Position numbers and translations under genes: made by a program. Shown here piece by piece: positions 19,881 to 28,646 of a DNA stretch of 64,000 nucleotides (the stretch's first letter is position 1; every line of letters begins with the position of its first letter). The notes beneath the pieces were generated by a model. That model saw nothing but the letters and a program-made list of their open reading frames with translations, made no database searches and was not told the DNA's origin. The DNA lies in NCBI RefSeq assembly GCF_030159095.1, contig NZ_BRXS01000002.1:806001-870000 (forward strand). The letters are read 5' to 3'. The DNA is from Roseisolibacter agri (GTDB lineage Bacteria > Gemmatimonadota > Gemmatimonadetes > Gemmatimonadales > Gemmatimonadaceae).

Positions 19881-21137
19881 ATGATCGTCCCGCGCCTCAT
19901 CGCGCTGCAGGAAGCCTTGCGCATCGGCGCCGACGCCCTGCGCGTCAACCCGCTGCGCACCGCCCTCTCGACGACGGGCGTCGTCATCGGCGTGGCGGCG
20001 CTCGTCGCCGCGTTCGCGATCACCGACGGCGTCGCGGTCTGGTCGCGCGAGCTGATCATGCGCGAGTCGAGCGTGCAGGACGTCGCCGTCTCGCCGGTCA
20101 CGAGCCGCACGGTCAACGGCCGCGCGGAGGTGGTGCGCGGCTACCCCGTCTTCGGGCCCGCCGACGGCGCGGCCGCGCGCATCGAGGTGCCGGGCGTGGC
20201 GCAGCAGGTGCTCACGCTCACCGGCACGACGCACGTGGAGTACCTCGGCCGCCGCGCGAGCGTGCTGCTGACGCTGAGCAGCGCCGGGCTCGCGGAGTTC
20301 TCGCAGCTGTCGCTGGCGGCGGGCCGCTTCTACACCGAGGCCGAGGTGTCGCGGGAGGCGCCCGTGGTGGTGGTCGGGCACCGGCTGGCCGGCGAGCTGG
20401 CCGGGAGTCGCGACGCACTCTGGCTCGTGGGGCGCATGCTGCGCGTGGGCGCCGAGCGGCTGGAGGTCATCGGCGTGCTCGCGGCGCCGACGACGGGACC
20501 GGAGGCCGATCTGGTGGCGTTCGCGCCGCTCCGCGACGCGGGCACGGTGTTCGAGTCCGCGCGCACGCCGCTCGCCCCCACGCTGCGGCTGCGCGCGCGC
20601 AGCATCGAGGCGGTGGACACGCTGCGTGCCGCGACGGTGGACTGGCTGGCGGCGCGCTACGGCCGCCGCGTCGATCGGCTGCAGGTCGCGGTGGCCAACC
20701 AGCAGCTCGCCAACACGCGCATGGCCATCCTGCTCACCAAGCTGTTGCTCGGCATGCTGGTGGGGCTGATCCTCGCGGTGGGCGGGATCGGGATCATGAA
20801 CGTGCTGCTGGCGTCGGTCTCGGAGCGCACGCGCGAGATCGGCATCCGCAAGGCGGTCGGCGCGCGGTCGCGCGACATCCAGCTGCAGTTCCTGGTGGAG
20901 TCGGTGACCATCACGGGCGTGGGCGCCGCCGCGGGCTTCGTGGCGGGCCTCACGCTGGCGTTCGGGGGCACGGCGGTGTTCCGCCACTTCCTCGGCTCCA
21001 ACATCCATCCCGTGGTCCGGCCGACGACCGCGGTCCTCGCCGTCGGCTCGGCGGTGCTCGTGGGGCTCGTGTTCGGGACGTACCCGGCGCGGAGGGCGGC
21101 GCGGCTGTCGCCGGTGGATGCGATCGCGAGAGAATGA
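19881..21137 (+). CDS. MacB/FtsX-type ABC transporter permease
   Basis: A 418-residue protein: TM1 (~22-45, ALSTTGVVIGVAALVAAFAI), a MacB_PCD periplasmic domain (~46-260), and three C-terminal helices (FtsX domain, ~285-410) with the signature ERTREIGIRKAVGARSRDI. It exports or mechanically couples substrates together with an ATPase and usually a MacA-like adaptor. Neither partner is next to it, so it must share an ATPase encoded elsewhere. The gene is bracketed by family B palindromes on both sides, and its ATG directly follows the right arm of B1. Confidence 0.9.
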   Translation: MIVPRLIALQEALRIGADALRVNPLRTALSTTGVVIGVAALVAAFAITDGVAVWSRELIMRESSVQDVAVSPVTSRTVNGRAEVVRGYPVFGPADGAAARIEVPGVAQQVLTLTGTTHVEYLGRRASVLLTLSSAGLAEFSQLSLAAGRFYTEAEVSREAPVVVVGHRLAGELAGSRDALWLVGRMLRVGAERLEVIGVLAAPTTGPEADLVAFAPLRDAGTVFESARTPLAPTLRLRARSIEAVDTLRAATVDWLAARYGRRVDRLQVAVANQQLANTRMAILLTKLLLGMLVGLILAVGGIGIMNVLLASVSERTREIGIRKAVGARSRDIQLQFLVESVTITGVGAAAGFVAGLTLAFGGTAVFRHFLGSNIHPVVRPTTAVLAVGSAVLVGLVFGTYPARRAARLSPVDAIARE

Positions 21138-21299
21138 GAAGCGGAGGACGGAACGGCGGAGGACGATGAAGCGGAGGACGGAAGGGCGTGAAACGAAACA
21201 GCGGACCCTTCGAGCTTGAAGCTCACAGCATCCGCTGTTTCGTCTCACGCCTCACCGGCTGCCGTTGGTTCGTCCTCCGCTTCATCGTCTTCCGCAGGA
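21138..21299. repeat. Family B intergenic palindrome, copy B2
   Basis: The clearest copy. Left units GCGGAGGACGGAACG are followed by GCGTGAAACGAAACAGCGGA, a loop with GAGCTTGAAGCTC, then TCCGCTGTTTCGTCTCACGC (19 of 20 paired) and a right arm of TCGTCCTCCGC and TCTTCCGC. It fills the convergent gap between the permease and the LuxR-type gene. Confidence 0.9.
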
Positions 21300-22193
21300 T
21301 CAGGTCGCGCGCAGCCGCGCCGCGAGTTCCCGCCGCGACCCCACGCCCAGCTTCTGCATCACCCGCTGCGTATGGTGCCGCGCGGTGTGCACGCTGATGC
21401 CGAGCGCGCCCGCCAGCTCCGCGTTCGTCAGCCGCTCGACGAGCAGCCGCGCCACCTCGGCCTCCCGCGCCGTCAGGCCGAGCGCGCGTGCGGCCGCCGC
21501 GACGTCGGGCGCGGCGGCGTCGCGCGCCACCGACACCAGCACCACGCCCGGCGCGCCCCACGCGGCCTCGGGCGCGGGGCGGGCGCGCACGACGTAGCGT
21601 GCCCGCGTGGTCGCCACGGCGCGCTCCGGCGGCGTGCCGTGCAGCGTGGCGGCGATCGAGGACGCGTCCGCGCGCGGCCGGCGCAGCGCGCGCAGGCCGC
21701 GCGCCGCGTGCGCCATCGCGTCCTCCAGGCGATCACGCTCGGGCTCGGACGCCAGCAGCGCGCCGAGCGCCGCGTTGCGGTGCAGCGTGCGGCCGTCCGC
21801 CGCGACCACCTGCAGCGCCTCGGCGCCCGCGTCCAGCAGCGCGACGGCGGCCGCCAGCCGCGCCGCGGCGGTGGCCTGGGCGTGGTGCGCCACGCGCAGC
21901 GCGGGAAGGAGGAGCGCCAGCAGCGCCGTGTCGTCCGCCCCGAAGTGCGGACGTCGCTGCGCCGGATAGCCGACCGTGACGATCAGCTCTCCCGCGGGAT
22001 AGTGCTCGCTCGTGATCCCCGAGTAGTGGTGCAGCCCCGCCGGCCGCAGCCCCTCGTGGCGGAACGGGCTGCGCTCGATGGGCATCCGGCGCTCGGCCAG
22101 CAGGCGCACGTGCATCGGCTCGTCCCAGCTGCCGATGCCGTGCGCGCGGCGGTGGCGGTACCACCACGCCGGCACCGGGTCGGGCGACTGCAT
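21300..22193 (-). CDS. LuxR-type transcriptional regulator, C-terminal part
   Basis: 297 residues ending in a complete LuxR HTH (~232-293): LTAREAEVARLLVERLTNAE and ISVHTARHHTQRVMQKLGV. The preceding region has GAF/PAS-like character (ADGRTLHRNAALGALL) but no clear ligand site. Its ATG overlaps the stop of the upstream frame (TGATG at 22191-22195). The start MQSPDPVPAWWYRHRRAHGI looks like the middle of a regulator, not its beginning, so this is probably the larger piece of a frameshifted gene of ~384 residues (see findings). Alternatively, two coupled cistrons. Confidence 0.75.
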   Translation of the reverse strand: MQSPDPVPAWWYRHRRAHGIGSWDEPMHVRLLAERRMPIERSPFRHEGLRPAGLHHYSGITSEHYPAGELIVTVGYPAQRRPHFGADDTALLALLLPALRVAHHAQATAAARLAAAVALLDAGAEALQVVAADGRTLHRNAALGALLASEPERDRLEDAMAHAARGLRALRRPRADASSIAATLHGTPPERAVATTRARYVVRARPAPEAAWGAPGVVLVSVARDAAAPDVAAAARALGLTAREAEVARLLVERLTNAELAGALGISVHTARHHTQRVMQKLGVGSRRELAARLRAT

Positions 22194-22456
22194 CAGCCCC
22201 GTGCGCGCGCGTCGACCGCCGTCAGCTCCTGCATCAGCCGCAGCGGCTCGGGCGGCGCGGAGGCGCACAGGAAGCGGAGCCGGCCGTCCTGCGGCACCGC
22301 GAGCAGCGCGTTGGAGCCCGGGAAGAGGGCGCACAGCCGCGTCTCGACGTCCGCCCACCACGCGTCCACGTCGCCCCCCGCCGCGTGCGGCGCGAGGATC
22401 GACTCGGTGGCCGCGGCGAGGCGGCGCTGGTCGTCGTGGGTGAGGCGGAGGGTCAT
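22193..22456 (-). CDS. N-terminal fragment of the LuxR-type regulator
   Basis: 87 residues (MTLRLTHDDQRRLAAATE...). It resembles the N-terminal sensory segment of LuxR regulators and stops at CGG GGC TGA, where the next frame begins. Adding one G to the GGGG run would join both frames without a stop. The start ATG at 22456 has AGG/GGAG-rich sequence upstream in the divergent gap with the M28 peptidase gene. Confidence 0.55.
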   Translation of the reverse strand: MTLRLTHDDQRRLAAATESILAPHAAGGDVDAWWADVETRLCALFPGSNALLAVPQDGRLRFLCASAPPEPLRLMQELTAVDARARG

Positions 22457-22499
22457 CGGTCGGGACTAGGATCCTCTAGCGTGCAGCGACCAGCAGCAC

Positions 22500-22708
22500 A
22501 GCGGAAGACGGAACGGCGGTGGACGGAACGGCGGAGGACGGAACGGCGGAAGACGAGGAAGCGTGAGACGGTGGGGCGGACTCTTCGAGCTTGACGCTTC
22601 CAGCTTGACGCTTCCAGCTCAAAGGGTCCGCCCTTTCGTTTCACGCCGTTCCGTCCTCCGCTCCACCGTTCTCCGCCGTTCCGTCCTCCGCCGTTCCGTC
22701 CTCCGCCC
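22500..22708. repeat. Family B intergenic palindrome, copy B3
   Basis: The longest copy. There are about four 15-bp units (GCGGAGGACGGAACG type) on the left and four (CGTTCCGTCCTCCGC type) on the right. The inner stem is GCGTGAGACGGTGGGGCGGA against TCCGCCCTTTCGTTTCACGC, and the loop contains AGCTTGACGCTTCC twice. It lies in the divergent gap between the LuxR gene and the M28 peptidase; 22709-22780 shows no clear promoter. Confidence 0.9.
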
Positions 22709-22780
22709 TACAGCGCGGAGCGCCCGCAGGCCGTAGTCCACGAGTCCGCCGCTCCGCTTCTCGCCCCCGCTCCAGACTCC

Positions 22781-24133
22781 GTGCGCTCCACCCGTCTCGC
22801 ACTCGGCGCGCTGCTCTTCGCGCCCGCCACCGCCGTCGCCCAGGCCACCGTCGTCCCCGCCGCCGAGGATCCGCGCATCCACGCGATCGCGACCGGCGCG
22901 TCGGCCGCGCGCATCGAGGCCGACATCCGCAAGCTCGTCTCGTTCGGGACGCGGCACACGCTCTCCGACACCGTGTCGGCCACGCGCGGCATCGGCGCGG
23001 CGCGCCGGTGGATCCACGCCGAGTTCACGAGGATCTCGCAGGCGTGCGGCGGCTGCCTGGAGGTGCGCTACGTGTCCGACGTCGTGAAGGGCGACCCGAA
23101 CGGCCGCATCAAGCAGGACGTCAACGTCGTCAACGTCGTCGCGATCCAGCGCGGGAAGACGGATCCCAACCGCTACGTGCTGCTGAGCGGCGACATCGAC
23201 TCGCGCGTGACGGACGTGCTGGACGCGAGGAGCGAGTCGCCCGGCGCCAACGACAACGCCAGCGGCATCGCGGCGACGCTCGAGGCGGCGCGCCTGCTCA
23301 CGAAGCACCAGCCCGACGCGTCGATCGTCTACGCGGACCTCTCCAGCGAGGAGCAGGGGCTGCAGGGCGGCGAGATCCTGGCGAAGGTCGCCAGGCAGGA
23401 GGGGTGGCGGCTGGAGGCGGTGATCAACAACGACATGGTCGGCAACACGCAGGGCGGCAATGGCGTCACCGAGAACACCAAGGCGCGCGTGTTCGCGCCC
23501 GGGCTGCCGCCCACGACGAGCGCGGCGGAGCTGCGCCGCGTGCTGACCAACGGTGGGGAGCTCGACACGCCGTCGCGGCAGCTCGCGCGCTACATCGACC
23601 GCATCGCCGACACGTACTTCCCCAACCTCGACGTCGAGATCATCTACCGCCTGGACCGGTACGGGCGCGGCGGGCACCACACGCCGTTCTTCAACCAGGG
23701 CTTCCCCGCGGTGCGGCTGATGGAGGCGCACGAGAACTACACGCGCCAGCACCAGAACCTCCGCACCGAGGGCGGCGTGAAGTACGGCGACGTGCTCGAG
23801 GGCGTGGACTTCGCCTACGCCGCGAAGATGACGGCGCTCGACGCGGCGACGCTCGTCTCCCTGGCGTGGGCGCCGGCGTCGCCGGACTCGGTGACCATCC
23901 GCGGCGCGGTGCAGCCGTCCACGACGCTGCGCTGGAAGGCGGTGAACGCGCCCGACCTCGCGGGCTACCGCGTCTACTGGCGCAAGCCGTCCGAGGTGAA
24001 CTGGACGCGCTCGCGCTTCGTCGGCAACGTGACCGAGTTCACGCTCGAGAACGTGATCATCGACGACTACTTCTTCGGCGTCGCCGCCGTGGATCGCGAG
24101 GGCCACGAGAGCCTCGTGTCGTTCCCGCGCTGA
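22781..24133 (+). CDS. Secreted M28-family peptidase with fibronectin-like C-terminal domain
   Basis: A 450-residue protein with a signal peptide (~1-21). The M28 core has GANDNASG (bridging Asp), SSEEQG (catalytic Glu pair), NNDMVGN and a late HENYTRQH. The first zinc-ligand motif reads SGDIDSR, whereas M28 enzymes normally have GHxD, so a His is replaced by Asp. Residues ~370-450 look like a fibronectin III fold (APDLAGYRVYWRKPSE). The start is GTG 22781; no better one opens the signal peptide. It is followed closely by an M19 dipeptidase, suggesting periplasmic peptide use. Confidence 0.88.
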   Translation: MRSTRLALGALLFAPATAVAQATVVPAAEDPRIHAIATGASAARIEADIRKLVSFGTRHTLSDTVSATRGIGAARRWIHAEFTRISQACGGCLEVRYVSDVVKGDPNGRIKQDVNVVNVVAIQRGKTDPNRYVLLSGDIDSRVTDVLDARSESPGANDNASGIAATLEAARLLTKHQPDASIVYADLSSEEQGLQGGEILAKVARQEGWRLEAVINNDMVGNTQGGNGVTENTKARVFAPGLPPTTSAAELRRVLTNGGELDTPSRQLARYIDRIADTYFPNLDVEIIYRLDRYGRGGHHTPFFNQGFPAVRLMEAHENYTRQHQNLRTEGGVKYGDVLEGVDFAYAAKMTALDAATLVSLAWAPASPDSVTIRGAVQPSTTLRWKAVNAPDLAGYRVYWRKPSEVNWTRSRFVGNVTEFTLENVIIDDYFFGVAAVDREGHESLVSFPR

Positions 24134-24156
24134 CCCCTCCCACCGAGACCCGTCCG

Positions 24157-25470
24157 ATGCTGAAGCTCACCGCCGTCGCCGCGCTGTTGATGGGCGCCGC
24201 GCCCCTCCCCGCGCAGCCGCTCCCCGACGCCGCGCAGGAGGCCCGCGCGCGCGCCATCCACGAGCGCGTCATCACGCTCGACACGCACGTCGACATCAGC
24301 CCCGCCAACTTCCAGGCGGGGCAGCCCAACTACGGCGCCAAGCTGCCACGCACGCAGGTGGACATCGCGAAGATGGAGGCGGGCGGCCTCGACGCGGCGT
24401 TCCTCGTCGTCTACGTGGGGCAGGGCGCGCTGAGCGACAGTGGCTACGCGGGCGCGTACGCGCAGGCCATGGAGAAGTTCGCCGCGATCCACCGCCTCGC
24501 GGACACGCTCGCGCCGACGCGCGTGGGGCTCGCGCGCACCGCGGCCGACGTGCGCCGCATCGCCGCCAGCGGCCGCAGGGTCGTGCTCATCGGCGTCGAG
24601 AACGGCTACCCGATCGGCACGGATGCGACGCGCGTGCGCCAGTTCGCGGAGCAGGGCGCGCGCTACCTCTCGCTCGCGCACAACGGGCACAGCCAGCTCT
24701 CCGACTCGAACACCGGGGAGCGCGACAACGTGTGGCTGCACCACGGCCTGAGCCCACTCGGCAGGCAGGTGGTGGCGGAGGCGAACCGGTGGGGCATCAT
24801 GCTCGACGTGTCGCACCCGTCGAAGGAGTCGATGGCGCAGACGCTGGCGCTGTCGAAGGCGCCGATCATCGCGTCGCACTCGGGCGTGCGCGCGATCTGC
24901 AACCACAGCCGCAACCTGGACGACGACCAGCTGAAGGCGCTGGCGAAGGCGGGCGGCGTGGTGCAGCTGGTGGCGTTCAGCAGCTACGTGAAGTGCGATC
25001 CGGCGAAGGACGCCGAGCGGGCGGCGCAGCGTACCGCGGCGCTGACGGAGCTGTGGAAGGAGTTCGGCATCACGCCGCCCGCGGGCGCCGGCCCGGGCGC
25101 GATGCGCGCCGTGCGCGCGCAGGCCGACTCGCTCCCCGAGCCGCGCCGCAGCGCGTACGCCGCGAAGGAGCGCGAGATCAACCAGCGCCTCGCCGCGCCC
25201 GTCGCGACGGTGCGCGACTTCGGCGACCACATCGACCACGCCGTGAAGCTGATCGGCATCGACCACGTCGGCATCAGCTCCGACTTCGACGGCGGCGGCG
25301 GCGTGGAGGGGTGGCGCAGCGCGGAGGAGACGCTCAACGTGACGCGCGAGCTGGTGCGCCGCGGCTACACCGAGGCGCAGATCGCGAAGATCTGGAGCGG
25401 CAACCTGCTGCGCGTGATGGAGCGCGTGGAGGCGGTGTCGCGCCAGCTGCAGGCGCAGGCGTCGCGCTGA
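24157..25470 (+). CDS. Secreted M19-family (renal-type) dipeptidase
   Basis: A 437-residue protein with a signal peptide (~1-20). The zinc site starts with the HxD of TLDTHVDIS (~46). It continues with GVENGYPIG, SLAHNGHSQLSDS, DVSHPSKES and ASHSGVRAICNHSRNL, and ends with IDHVGISSDFDGGGG (~370), all hallmarks of the membrane dipeptidase family that cleaves dipeptides including those with D-residues. Downstream of and in the same direction as the M28 peptidase. It converges with the ADOP permease with only 15 bases between stops. Confidence 0.94.
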   Translation: MLKLTAVAALLMGAAPLPAQPLPDAAQEARARAIHERVITLDTHVDISPANFQAGQPNYGAKLPRTQVDIAKMEAGGLDAAFLVVYVGQGALSDSGYAGAYAQAMEKFAAIHRLADTLAPTRVGLARTAADVRRIAASGRRVVLIGVENGYPIGTDATRVRQFAEQGARYLSLAHNGHSQLSDSNTGERDNVWLHHGLSPLGRQVVAEANRWGIMLDVSHPSKESMAQTLALSKAPIIASHSGVRAICNHSRNLDDDQLKALAKAGGVVQLVAFSSYVKCDPAKDAERAAQRTAALTELWKEFGITPPAGAGPGAMRAVRAQADSLPEPRRSAYAAKEREINQRLAAPVATVRDFGDHIDHAVKLIGIDHVGISSDFDGGGGVEGWRSAEETLNVTRELVRRGYTEAQIAKIWSGNLLRVMERVEAVSRQLQAQASR

Positions 25471-25485
25471 CCGCCTGCTGACGAT

Positions 25486-28221
25486 TCACTCGGCGCGCAG
25501 CGCCAGCGCGGGGTCCGCCCGCGAGGCGCGGCGCGCCGGGAGATACGCGGCCACCGCCGCCGCCAGCACCAGCGTCGCCGTCACGGCGACGTACGTCGCG
25601 GGCTCGCGGATGCTGGTCGCGTAGACGATCCCCGACAGCGCGCGTGCGCCCGCCGCCGCGCCCGCGAGCCCCACCAGCACGCCGAGCCACACCGGCGCGA
25701 GCGCGCGGCGCACCACCTGCCGCAGCAGGTCCGCGTGCCGCGCACCCAGCGCCAGCCGCACGCTCATCTCGCGGCGGCGCTGCGCGACGCCATACGACAC
25801 GACGCCGTAGACGCCCACGGCCGCCAGCGACAGCGCCAGCGCGCCGAAGAGCGCCAGCAGCGTGGTCTGGAAGCGCGGCCGCGCGACCGAGTCGTGCACC
25901 ACCGCGTCCAGCGTCGCCACGCGCGCCAGCGGCAGCTCGGGATCGACGTCGAGCGCCGCGCGTCGCACCGCGGGGAGCAGCGCGAGCGGATCCGGATCGC
26001 TGCCGTCGGCGCGCGCGCCACGCACGAACAGGTTCATGCCGGGGAAGGGGTCCTGCGCGAATGCGTAGTAGACCGCCGGCGCCGCGTCCGTCGCGAGCCC
26101 GCCGTAGCGCACGTCGCCCACCACGCCGACGACGGTCATCCACCGCGTCTGGTCGAAGGAGATGCGGCGGCCGAGCGCGCGCGTCAGCCCCTCGCGTCCC
26201 GGGCCCGCGTCGAGGTGGCGGCGCGCGAACGCCTCGCTGACGACGGCCACCGGCGCGCTGCCGGCGCGGTCCGCGTCCGTGAACGCGCGCCCCGCCCGCA
26301 CTGGCACGCGCAGCGCGCCGAAGTAGTTGGCACCCACGCGCACCTGGTCCACCACGGGCGCCGGCGCGTCGGGCGCGCTGCCGTCCACCGCGACGCTGCC
26401 GGCCTGCCGCACGTTCTCGGGCGGCATGCAGTCGCACAGTCCCACGGCCTGCACGCCCGGCAGCGCCGCCACGCGCTCGGCCACCGCGGTCAGCACGGCG
26501 CGCTGGCGCTCGGGCTCGGGGTAGCGCATGGGCGCCGCGAGCACGAGCGCCGTCAGCACGCCCGCCGGTCGCACGCCGGGATCCACCGCGTTCAGGCGCT
26601 GGAAGCTGCGGAGCAGCAGCCCCGCGCCCACCAGCAGCACGAGCGACGCCGCGACCTCGGCCACCACCAGCGCGCCCTGTGCCGCGTGCGCGCGTCGCCC
26701 GGTGCCCGCGCCGCGCGTGCCGTCGCGCACGCCGGCCGCGAGGTCGGTGCGCGACGCGCGCAGCGCGGGCACGAGGCCCACCAGCACGCCCGTGAGCGCG
26801 ACCGCGCCGAGCGTGAACGCGAGCGCCCAGCGATCGACGCGCACGTCCTCCAGGCGCGGCAGCGCGTCGCCCGCGAGCTTCCCGAGCACGGTGACGCCGG
26901 CGTACGCCAGCGCGACGCCCGCCGCGCCGCCGAGCGCCGCGAGCACGAGGCTCTCCGTCAGCAGCTGCCGCGCGACCCGCCCGCGCCCGGCGCCGAGCGC
27001 GGCGCGCACGGCCAGCTCGCGCTGCCGCGCGGCGGCGCGCGCCAGCAGCAGGTGCGCGACGTTCGCGCACGCGATCAGCAGCACGCCCGCCGTCGCGCCG
27101 AACAGCACCAGCAGCGCGGGACGCACGTCGCCCACCAGCTGCTCGCGCAGCGGCACCAGCGCCGCGCCGCCGCCGGGGTTGTCGTCGGGATACTGCGTGG
27201 ACAGCGAGCGCGCGACCGCGTCCAGCTCGCGCGCCGCGGCGTCCGGCGTCACGCCCGGCGCGAGCCGCGCGACGACGCGCTGGAAGCGGCGCCCGCGCTG
27301 CTCCGACCACGTGCTGTCGGAGAGGACGTTGGCGTAGCCGGTCCACAGCTCGACGTCGTTGCGCGGGAAGCGGAAGCTCCCGGGCATGACGCCCACCACC
27401 GTGTACGGCCTCCCATTCAGGCGCACCGCGCGCCCCAGCACCTGCGGATCCGCGCCGTAGCGCCGGCGCCAGAGCTCCTCGCTCAGCACCACCGTGTAGG
27501 CGCGCGCGTCGCCCTCGCCGAGCGCGCGGCCCAGCAGCGGACGCACGCCGAGCAGGCGCGGCACGTCGCCCCACAGCTGCGCGCCCTGCACCTGCTCCGG
27601 CGTCGCGGCGGCGCCGTCGGCGAGCGAGAAGCGGTTGAACGCGTACGCCATCGTCGATTGGAAGGCACGCACACGCGTGCGCCAGTCGGCGTAGTTCGGC
27701 ACGCTCACGGGATTGCGGTCGCCCGGCGTGCGCGTGGACGTCTCCCACAGCTGCACCAGCCGGTCGGGCTGCGCGTACGGGAGCGGGCGCGCCAGCACGC
27801 CGTAGACGACGGTGAACACCGCCGTCGTCGCGCCGATGCCGAGGGCGAGCGTCGCCAGCGCCGCGACGGTGAACGCGGGCGCGCGGCGCAGTGCGCGCAG
27901 CGCGTACCGCGCGTCCTGCACCACGGAGTGCGCGAGCTCCGTGCGCGCGCTCGCGTGCTCCCGTGCGACGTCCTCGGCGCGGCAGGCGGCGGCCACGTGC
28001 CGCGCGTCGCCGAAGCGGCGACGCGCCTCGCGGCGCGCCTCCTCCTCCGACAGGCCCGCATCGCGCAGGCGCGCCTCGCGCATCGCGAGGTGGAAGGTGA
28101 TCTCCTCGTCGACGTCGCGCGCGGCCTGCTCCACCGCGCGCCGCCGGCCGAACGGCAGGCGGAACGCGCGCCGCACGCCCTCGGGGAGCGACGGGCCGCG
28201 GCGGTCGCCGCGGGCGCTCAC
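25486..28221 (-). CDS. ADOP-type (acidobacterial duplicated orphan permease) protein 1
   Basis: A 911-residue protein. The N-terminal soluble segment (~15-90) has the DEEITFHLAMREARLRDAG and ARRRFGD motif of these proteins. Then come TM1 (~112-135, VAALATLALGIGATTAVFTVV), MacB_PCD domain 1, an FtsX block of three helices, and a second MacB_PCD/FtsX half, giving the duplicated 8-TM layout. No ATPase is encoded nearby, as is usual for this orphan family. The start is GTG 28221, overlapping the PadR stop (GTGA), so regulator and permease are translationally coupled. The substrate is unknown. Confidence 0.9.
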   Translation of the reverse strand: MSARGDRRGPSLPEGVRRAFRLPFGRRRAVEQAARDVDEEITFHLAMREARLRDAGLSEEEARREARRRFGDARHVAAACRAEDVAREHASARTELAHSVVQDARYALRALRRAPAFTVAALATLALGIGATTAVFTVVYGVLARPLPYAQPDRLVQLWETSTRTPGDRNPVSVPNYADWRTRVRAFQSTMAYAFNRFSLADGAAATPEQVQGAQLWGDVPRLLGVRPLLGRALGEGDARAYTVVLSEELWRRRYGADPQVLGRAVRLNGRPYTVVGVMPGSFRFPRNDVELWTGYANVLSDSTWSEQRGRRFQRVVARLAPGVTPDAAARELDAVARSLSTQYPDDNPGGGAALVPLREQLVGDVRPALLVLFGATAGVLLIACANVAHLLLARAAARQRELAVRAALGAGRGRVARQLLTESLVLAALGGAAGVALAYAGVTVLGKLAGDALPRLEDVRVDRWALAFTLGAVALTGVLVGLVPALRASRTDLAAGVRDGTRGAGTGRRAHAAQGALVVAEVAASLVLLVGAGLLLRSFQRLNAVDPGVRPAGVLTALVLAAPMRYPEPERQRAVLTAVAERVAALPGVQAVGLCDCMPPENVRQAGSVAVDGSAPDAPAPVVDQVRVGANYFGALRVPVRAGRAFTDADRAGSAPVAVVSEAFARRHLDAGPGREGLTRALGRRISFDQTRWMTVVGVVGDVRYGGLATDAAPAVYYAFAQDPFPGMNLFVRGARADGSDPDPLALLPAVRRAALDVDPELPLARVATLDAVVHDSVARPRFQTTLLALFGALALSLAAVGVYGVVSYGVAQRRREMSVRLALGARHADLLRQVVRRALAPVWLGVLVGLAGAAAGARALSGIVYATSIREPATYVAVTATLVLAAAVAAYLPARRASRADPALALRAE

Positions 28222-28565
28222 GCGACCTCCGGCGACTGCGCGCGCAGCGCGCGCGCGATGGCCTCCGCGTGCCGCAGCCACGTGGGCGTCTCGCGACGAA
28301 GCTGCGCGCGCCCGGCCGTGGTGAGCGCGTAGAACTTCGCCCGCCGGTTGTTGTCCGACACGCCCCACTCGGCGCTCACCCAGCCGTGGCGCTCCAGGCG
28401 GTGCAGCGCCGGATAGAGCGTGCCCTCCTCCAGCAGCAGCACGTCCGCGGTGGCCTGCTCCACCCACTCCGCCACCGCGTACCCGTGGCGCGGGCCCCAC
28501 GTCAGCGCCTTCAGGATCACGAGGTCCAGGCTGCTGCGCAGGACGTTCAGCTCCGACTCGGCCAT
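28218..28565 (-). CDS. PadR-family regulator 1
   Basis: A 115-residue winged-helix repressor: LDLVILKALTWGPRHGYAVA (helix 1-2), LLLEEGTLYPALHRLERHGW (recognition helix and wing) and RRAKFYALTTAGR. The start is ATG 28565 with GGGAGA upstream; longer frames run through the operator-like repeats. It is paired with the ADOP permease, the standard arrangement for this family, and probably represses it and itself. Confidence 0.93.
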   Translation of the reverse strand: MAESELNVLRSSLDLVILKALTWGPRHGYAVAEWVEQATADVLLLEEGTLYPALHRLERHGWVSAEWGVSDNNRRAKFYALTTAGRAQLRRETPTWLRHAEAIARALRAQSPEVA

Positions 28566-28575
28566 CGCTCTCTCT

Positions 28576-28626
28576 CCCCTGGTGACGCAAGGGAAGGTGC
28601 GGCGTCTCCCCTTGTGGCGCAAGGGG
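28576..28626. promoter_or_regulatory. Twin operator-like repeats upstream of PadR 1
   Basis: On the minus strand, two copies of CCCTTGCGYCACMAGGGG occur (28576-28593 and 28608-28626), each an imperfect palindrome, with centres ~32 bases apart (three helical turns) and ending 10 bases before the padR ATG. They are good candidates for PadR binding. The second copy overlaps the terminator hairpin of the preceding gene. Confidence 0.5.
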
Positions 28627-28633
28627 AGACGCC
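28601..28633 (-). terminator. Terminator of ADOP permease 2
   Basis: A perfect 13-bp inverted repeat GGCGTCTCCCCTT (28601-28613) / AAGGGGAGACGCC (28621-28633) with a 7-base loop, starting 14 bases after the permease stop. Confidence 0.65.
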
Positions 28634-28646
28634 GCCGCGTGGCCGG

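Noticed and set aside
19708-22708. Insertion sequence or MITE with transposase
   Set aside because: No transposase frame is present and no target-site duplication could be seen at the edges of the B elements. A non-autonomous origin is not excluded.
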